Part shown: positions 6,441 through 10,226 of the stretch, in pieces
How positions within the stretch are numbered: the stretch's first letter is position 1
Layout of the letters: each line of letters begins with the position of its first letter
Assembly (NCBI GenBank): GCA_027322565.1
Contig: DAHVRG010000282.1
Span: 1 to 10,226 of the forward strand
Direction of reading: 5' to 3'
Length of the DNA: 10,226 bases
Origin: Georgenia sp.
Lineage (GTDB): Bacteria > Actinomycetota > Actinomycetes > Actinomycetales > Actinomycetaceae
The notes under the pieces: generated by a model
Told to the model about the DNA's origin: nothing
The model's database searches: none
The model's input: the letters and a program-made list of their open reading frames with translations, nothing else
Translations under genes and position numbers: made by a program

Positions 6441-6454
6441 TCACCTATAGGTGA
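6441..6454. promoter_or_regulatory. Perfect 14-bp palindrome, candidate operator and -10 region
   Basis: TCACCTATAGGTGA is identical to its reverse complement over 14 bp. It lies between the divergent dehydrogenase (start 6382) and carbamoyltransferase (start 6477). Its centre contains TATAGG on both strands, a fair actinobacterial -10 element. A repressor bound here could therefore shut both promoters. No good -35 hexamer was found on either side. An isolated half-site TCACCTAT recurs at 4894-4901, just past the dehydrogenase stop. The cognate regulator is not in the window. Confidence 0.6.
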
Positions 6455-6476
6455 CCTGGACCACTCGGGAGGGACC

Positions 6477-8177
6477 GTGCGCGTGCTCGGCGTCAACGCC
6501 CTGTTCCACGACCCGTCGGCCACGCTCGTCATCGACGGTGCGGTCGTCGCCGCCGCGGAGGAGGAGCGGTTCAGCCGCCGAAAGCACGGCAAACGGCCCG
6601 TCCCGTTCGCCGCCTGGGAGCTGCCCGAGCTATCCATGCGGTGGTGCCTGCGGTACGCCGGGCTCGAGCCGAAGGACCTCGACGCCGTCGCCTACTCCTT
6701 CGACCCGGGCCTCGCCCGACCCGCGCAGGAAATGGGTCTGGACGACCCGTGGGACCACCTCCGGCTCACCTACGCCGAGCGGGCGCCGCAGTTCCTCGCC
6801 GCGGCCCTGCCCGGGCTCGACCCGGAGAAGGTCGTCTTCGTCCCCCACCACGTCGCCCACGCCGCCTCCGGTGCGCTCGCCTCCCCGCACGAGAGCTCCA
6901 GCGTGCTCGTGCTCGACGGCCGTGGGGAGCACGCCTCCCACCTCGCCGGGCGCTACACCCGCGGCTCGCTCGAGACGCTCGCCGGGCAGCACCTGCCGCA
7001 CTCGCTCGGGCTGCTCTACGAGTCGCTCACCGAGCACCTCGGGTTCCTCCGCTCCTCCGACGAGTACAAGGTCATGGCGCTCGCGTCCTACGGCCGGCCC
7101 CGCTTCCTCGAGGAGCTGCGCGAGACCATCCACGCCACCGACGACGGCGGCTTCGTCGCCCCCGTCCCCGACTGGTCGCGCTGGGTCGAGCCGCGCGTCG
7201 ACGACGGCACGTGGGGCGGGCTGCACGCCGACCTCGCGTGCTCGGTCCAGGCGCGCCTGGAGGAGGTGCTCGTCGACCTGGCGAACTGGCTGCACGCCCA
7301 GACCGGCGACACGGCTCTGACCATGGCCGGCGGCACCGCGCTCAACTGCGTGGCCAACTCCCGGATCTGGCGCGAGACCCCGTTCGAGGACGTGTGGGTG
7401 CAGCCCGCCGCCGGCGACGCCGGCACCTCCCTCGGCGCGGCGCTCCAGGTGGCCGCCGACCGCGCCGACGAGCCTCGCCCCATCGCGGGTGCGGACCTGG
7501 GCCGCTCGTGGACCGACGACGAGCTGGCCGGGTGGCTGCGCCGGGCCAAGGTGCCCTTCACCACCCCGGAGGACCTCCCCGACCAGGTGGCCGCGGTGCT
7601 CGCGGACAACGACGTCGTCGCCTGGTTCGACGGGCGCAGCGAGTTCGGCCCCCGCGCGCTGGGGCACCGCTCACTGCTCGCCCATCCCGGGCTGGTGGAG
7701 AACCTCGAGCGGCTCAACGACGTCAAGGGCCGGGAGCAGTTCCGGCCCGTGGCGCCGATGGTGCTCGCCGACCGGGCGGCCGAGATCTTCACCGACGGCC
7801 CGATCCCGAGCCCGTACATGCTCTTCGTCCACACTGTCCGCCCCGAGTGGCGCGACCGGATCCCGGCCGCGGTCCACGTCGACGGCACCGCCCGCATCCA
7901 GACGGTCGACCCGGCGCGGCAGCCACGGCTCGGTGCGACGATCGAGCACTTCGCCGGCCGCACGGGCCTGCCCGTCGTCATCAACACGAGCCTCAACACC
8001 GCGGGCCGCCCGATGGTCGACGACCCGCGAGACGCGCTCGAGCTCTTCGGCTCCGCCCCGGTCGACCTCCTGGTCCTGGGGCCGCACCTGATCCGCCGGG
8101 CGCACCTCTTCGGCACCTCCGCCTCCGCGGCCGAGCGCAGCGCCGCGCAGGACGACACCCGGGTGGCGGCCAGGTGA
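6477..8177 (+). CDS. Carbamoyltransferase (NodU/CmcH/TobZ family)
   Basis: O-carbamoyltransferase of 566 residues. Known family members use carbamoyl phosphate and ATP to form carbamoyl-adenylate, then transfer the carbamoyl group to a hydroxyl of a sugar, antibiotic or nodulation factor. The N-terminal Kae1-like domain opens with MRVLGVNALFHDPSA and EEERFSRRKHGKRP (28-41), carries the metal-binding HHVAHAAS (124-131) and continues through GGTALNC (285-291). The C-terminal carbamoyl-transfer domain shows GRSEFGPRALGHRS (386-399), FRPVAPMV (422-429) and NTSLNTAGRP (503-512). A ~20-residue hydrophilic tail follows. The GTG at 6477 is chosen because GGGAGGG lies at 6467-6473 and it gives the standard MRVLG start; a second GTG at 6483 is possible. 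First gene of a coupled operon: its TGA overlaps the next GTG by 4 nt. The neighbouring glycosyltransferases suggest a sugar acceptor. Confidence 0.93.
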   Translation: MRVLGVNALFHDPSATLVIDGAVVAAAEEERFSRRKHGKRPVPFAAWELPELSMRWCLRYAGLEPKDLDAVAYSFDPGLARPAQEMGLDDPWDHLRLTYAERAPQFLAAALPGLDPEKVVFVPHHVAHAASGALASPHESSSVLVLDGRGEHASHLAGRYTRGSLETLAGQHLPHSLGLLYESLTEHLGFLRSSDEYKVMALASYGRPRFLEELRETIHATDDGGFVAPVPDWSRWVEPRVDDGTWGGLHADLACSVQARLEEVLVDLANWLHAQTGDTALTMAGGTALNCVANSRIWRETPFEDVWVQPAAGDAGTSLGAALQVAADRADEPRPIAGADLGRSWTDDELAGWLRRAKVPFTTPEDLPDQVAAVLADNDVVAWFDGRSEFGPRALGHRSLLAHPGLVENLERLNDVKGREQFRPVAPMVLADRAAEIFTDGPIPSPYMLFVHTVRPEWRDRIPAAVHVDGTARIQTVDPARQPRLGATIEHFAGRTGLPVVINTSLNTAGRPMVDDPRDALELFGSAPVDLLVLGPHLIRRAHLFGTSASAAERSAAQDDTRVAAR

Positions 8178-9688
8178 GCACCTACTCGGTCGTCCTACCC
8201 ACCGTGGGCCGCCCCTCGCTCACCGACGTCCTCACCGACCTCCACCGCCAGAGCGGGCCGGCCCCGCAGGAGGTCATCGTCGTCGACGACCGCCCGCTGG
8301 TCGACACCGCCGACCTCGAGCTGCCCGACGGCGCTGTCCCGGTCCGCGTCCTGCGCTCGGGTGGTCGCGGGCCTGCGGCGGCCCGCAACGCCGGGTGGCG
8401 CACCGCAGCCACGGAGTGGGTCGCGTTCCTCGACGACGACGTCCGGCTGCCCGCGGACTGGTCCGACCGGCTCGCCGCCGACCTCGCCGCCGCCGAGCCC
8501 GACGTCGGCGCCAGCCAGGGCCGGATCTCCGTCCCGCTCCCGGCGCACCGCCGCCCGACGGACTGGGAGCGCAACACCGCGGGGCTGGAGACGGCGCTGT
8601 GGGCGACGGCGGACATGGCCTACCGCCGCGCTGCACTGGCGCAGGTACACGGCTTCGACGAGCGGTTCCCGCGCGCCTTCCGGGAGGACGCCGACCTCGC
8701 GTTGCGGGTCTCGCTGGCGGGCTGGCGGCTCACCCGCGGGGAGCGGGAGATCGTCCACACGGCCCGGCCGGCCGACGCCGCGGTGAGCCTGCGGATGCAG
8801 GCGGGCGCGGCCTCCGACGCGCTCATGCGGGCGCTGCACGGACCGGGCTGGCGGGCGATCGGCGGGACCGGGCGCGGCCGCTTCCGGTGGCACGTCGCGA
8901 CGGTCGCCGCCGGGACCGGGGCACTGGCCCTGGCCGCGATGCGCCGCCCCCGTGCCGCCACGGTCGCCGCCGCCGCGTGGGCGGCGCTCACCGCCGACTT
9001 CGCCGTCCGCCGGATCGTCCCCGGGCCACACCCGGGCGAGGAAGGCTGGGCCACGGAGTGGGGACGGATGGCCTGGACGAGCGTCCTCATCCCCTGGGCG
9101 GCGGTGTGGCACCGCGCGCGCGGGACCGTCCACTACCGCGGCGTCCTGCCGTGGCCGCCGCCCGTGCGCGCCGTGCTGCTCGACCGCGACGGCACGCTCG
9201 TCGAGGACGTCCCCTACAACGGCGACCCGGTCCGGGTCCGTCCCGTGCCCGAGGCCGCGCAGGCGCTGCACCGGCTGCGCGGGGCCGGGCTGCGTCTCGG
9301 CATGGTGACCAACCAGTCCGGCGTCGCCCGCGGCCTCATCACCGAGGACGACGTCGCCCGCGTCAACACCCGCGTCCAGGACCTCCTCGGCACGCTGGGC
9401 GCCGTCGAGCACTGCCCGCACGGCCCCGCGGACGGCTGCACCTGCCGCAAGCCCGGCCCCGGCCTCGTCCTGCGTGCGGCGCAGGCGCTGGCGGTGGCAC
9501 CGCACGAGTGCGTCGTCGTCGGGGACATCGGCAGCGACGTCGACGCCGCCCGAGCGGCGGGAGCGCACGCGGTGCTCGTCCCCACGCCGGTCACGCGCGC
9601 CGAGGAGGTCGAGCGGGCGGACCACGTCGCACCCGACCTCCGGGCGGCGGTCGACCACGTCCTCACCCTCGCGGGGGGCGGTCGATGA
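8174..9688 (+). CDS. Fusion: family 2 glycosyltransferase + GmhB-like HAD phosphatase
   Basis: Bifunctional protein of 504 residues. Residues 1-~235 form a GT-A family 2 glycosyltransferase: start STYSVVLPTVGRP, nucleotide-binding VVDD (36-39), RGPAAARNAGW (65-75), metal-binding FLDDDV (85-90) and acidic EDADLALR (171-178). A linker with moderately hydrophobic stretches (~239-256, 261-277, 299-313) may contact the membrane. Residues ~331-504 match HAD-IIIA phosphatases of the D,D-heptose 1,7-bisphosphate 7-phosphatase (GmhB) type: LLDRDGTL with nucleophile Asp337 and Asp339, TNQSG (379-383), a zinc site Cys414/His416/Cys422/Cys424 with CRKPGPG (Lys426), and GDIGSD (450-455). The phosphatase step belongs to nucleotide-activated heptose synthesis. 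The GTG at 8174 overlaps the previous stop (GTGA), with GGTGGCGG upstream. The frame is open far upstream, but that part is the wrong-frame shadow of the carbamoyltransferase. Whether one polypeptide does both jobs in vivo is inference. Confidence 0.9.
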   Translation: MSTYSVVLPTVGRPSLTDVLTDLHRQSGPAPQEVIVVDDRPLVDTADLELPDGAVPVRVLRSGGRGPAAARNAGWRTAATEWVAFLDDDVRLPADWSDRLAADLAAAEPDVGASQGRISVPLPAHRRPTDWERNTAGLETALWATADMAYRRAALAQVHGFDERFPRAFREDADLALRVSLAGWRLTRGEREIVHTARPADAAVSLRMQAGAASDALMRALHGPGWRAIGGTGRGRFRWHVATVAAGTGALALAAMRRPRAATVAAAAWAALTADFAVRRIVPGPHPGEEGWATEWGRMAWTSVLIPWAAVWHRARGTVHYRGVLPWPPPVRAVLLDRDGTLVEDVPYNGDPVRVRPVPEAAQALHRLRGAGLRLGMVTNQSGVARGLITEDDVARVNTRVQDLLGTLGAVEHCPHGPADGCTCRKPGPGLVLRAAQALAVAPHECVVVGDIGSDVDAARAAGAHAVLVPTPVTRAEEVERADHVAPDLRAAVDHVLTLAGGGR

Positions 9689-10226
9689 GCATCCTCGCGG
9701 TCCGTCTCGACAACGACGGCGACGTCCTCCTCACCGGGCCCGCGGTCCGCGCGCTCGCCACGACTGACGACGTCGACCTCCTCGCCGGGCCCTCCGGCGT
9801 GGCCGCGGCGCGGCTGCTGCCCGGCGTGCGGGACGTGCTCGTCGTCGACGCGCCGTGGTCGGGGTACCGGCCGCCCCCGGTGGACCGCGCCGCCGTCGAG
9901 CAGCTCGTCGACACGATCGCCGCCCGCCGCTACGACCGCGCCGTCGTCTTCACCTCCTTCCACCAGAGCCCGCTGCCCATGGCGCTGCTCGCCAAGCTCG
10001 CCGGGATCCGGTACGTCGCCGCGACGAGCGTCGACTACCCGGGCTCACTGCTCGACCTGCGCCACCGGCGCCCGGAGGGGCTCCACGAGGTCGAGGCCGC
10101 CCTCGACCTTGCCCGCGCCACCGGTGCCGAGCTGCCGCCCGGCGACGCCGGCCGCCTCGCCGTCCGCCGCCCCCTCCCCGGTGTCACCCACCTCCTCCCC
10201 GCCCCCGCCCCCCCACCCCGCCGAGA
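9685..10226 (+). CDS. GT9 family glycosyltransferase, heptosyltransferase-like (3' end off window)
   Basis: First 180 residues of a protein starting MSILAVRLDNDGDVLLTGPAVRAL, the characteristic N-terminal strand and loop of GT9 (ADP-heptose:LPS heptosyltransferase WaaC/WaaF type, GT-B fold). Later blocks, RYDRAVVFTSFHQSPLPMALLAKLAGI and a VEAALDLA helix, fit the first Rossmann domain. The nucleotide-sugar-binding second domain would lie beyond the edge. The ATG at 9685 overlaps the upstream stop by 4 nt (ATGA) and follows a G-run 6 nt upstream, so it belongs to the same operon. With a GmhB domain next door, a heptose or similar sugar donor is likely, but GT9 proteins in actinobacteria have no settled acceptor. 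The last ~40 bases are an unusual C-rich run encoding PAPAPPPRR, where the family normally begins its second domain, so the very end may be unreliable. Confidence 0.85.
   Translation, partial: MSILAVRLDNDGDVLLTGPAVRALATTDDVDLLAGPSGVAAARLLPGVRDVLVVDAPWSGYRPPPVDRAAVEQLVDTIAARRYDRAVVFTSFHQSPLPMALLAKLAGIRYVAATSVDYPGSLLDLRHRRPEGLHEVEAALDLARATGAELPPGDAGRLAVRRPLPGVTHLLPAPAPPPRR

Noticed and set aside
6096..6476. Upstream in-frame extension of the carbamoyltransferase
   Set aside because: The extension is antisense to the dehydrogenase and composed of Arg/Ala/Ser shadow sequence. The family consensus start MRVLG begins at GTG 6477 just after GGGAGGG.
6383..6637. Upstream extension of the aldehyde dehydrogenase
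   Set aside because: It would overlap the divergent carbamoyltransferase start and contain the palindrome. The GTG at 6382 has a good ribosome-binding site and gives the normal family length.
6641..8173. Open frame continuous with the glycosyltransferase fusion, running through the carbamoyltransferase
   Set aside because: Arg/Pro/Ala-rich shadow in another frame of a well-conserved gene. The true start is the GTG at 8174 that overlaps the preceding stop.

Overview
The window is very GC-rich, has strong G/C bias at third codon positions, uses several GTG starts, and encodes an LPxTG wall-anchored surface protein. This points to a high-GC Gram-positive actinobacterium, probably of the Micrococcales type, although the genus cannot be read from the sequence. 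No RNA gene, insertion sequence, integrase, phage gene or CRISPR array was seen.

Layout from left to right: (1) 1-1844, minus strand: two tandem paralogous luciferase-like (LLM class) flavin-dependent oxidoreductases. They share a 1-nt stop/start overlap, and the second continues past the left edge. A short cluster of direct repeats lies just upstream of the pair. (2) 2056-4530, minus strand: an 824-residue secreted surface protein. It has a signal peptide, a long N-terminal domain of the choice-of-anchor G type, two Ig/IPT-like beta repeats separated by seven copies of an acidic GTDPDA hexapeptide, and a C-terminal LPTTG sorting signal. A very long hairpin follows its stop codon and is the likely terminator. 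(3) 4531-4930: a 400-bp gene-free region with two perfect inverted repeats. (4) 4931-6382, minus strand: a full-length NAD(P)-dependent aldehyde dehydrogenase. (5) 6383-6476: a compact divergent promoter region with a perfect 14-bp palindrome. (6) 6477 to the right edge, plus strand: three translationally coupled genes with 4-nt overlaps. They encode a NodU/CmcH-type carbamoyltransferase, a fusion of a family 2 glycosyltransferase to a GmhB-like heptose-bisphosphate phosphatase, and the start of a GT9 (heptosyltransferase-like) glycosyltransferase that runs off the window.

Interpretation: the right-hand operon looks like the beginning of a locus that makes and transfers a heptose-type sugar and carbamoylates a glycan or secondary metabolite. 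That is notable because ADP-heptose chemistry is best known from Gram-negative LPS. The divergent aldehyde dehydrogenase may be co-controlled through the palindrome, but its substrate cannot be inferred. The surface protein and the LLM pair appear to be independent units. None of the individual families is new. The least explained items are the GT2-GmhB fusion in its carbamoyltransferase/GT9 context, the palindromic operator candidate, and the inverted repeats in the long leader of the surface-protein gene.
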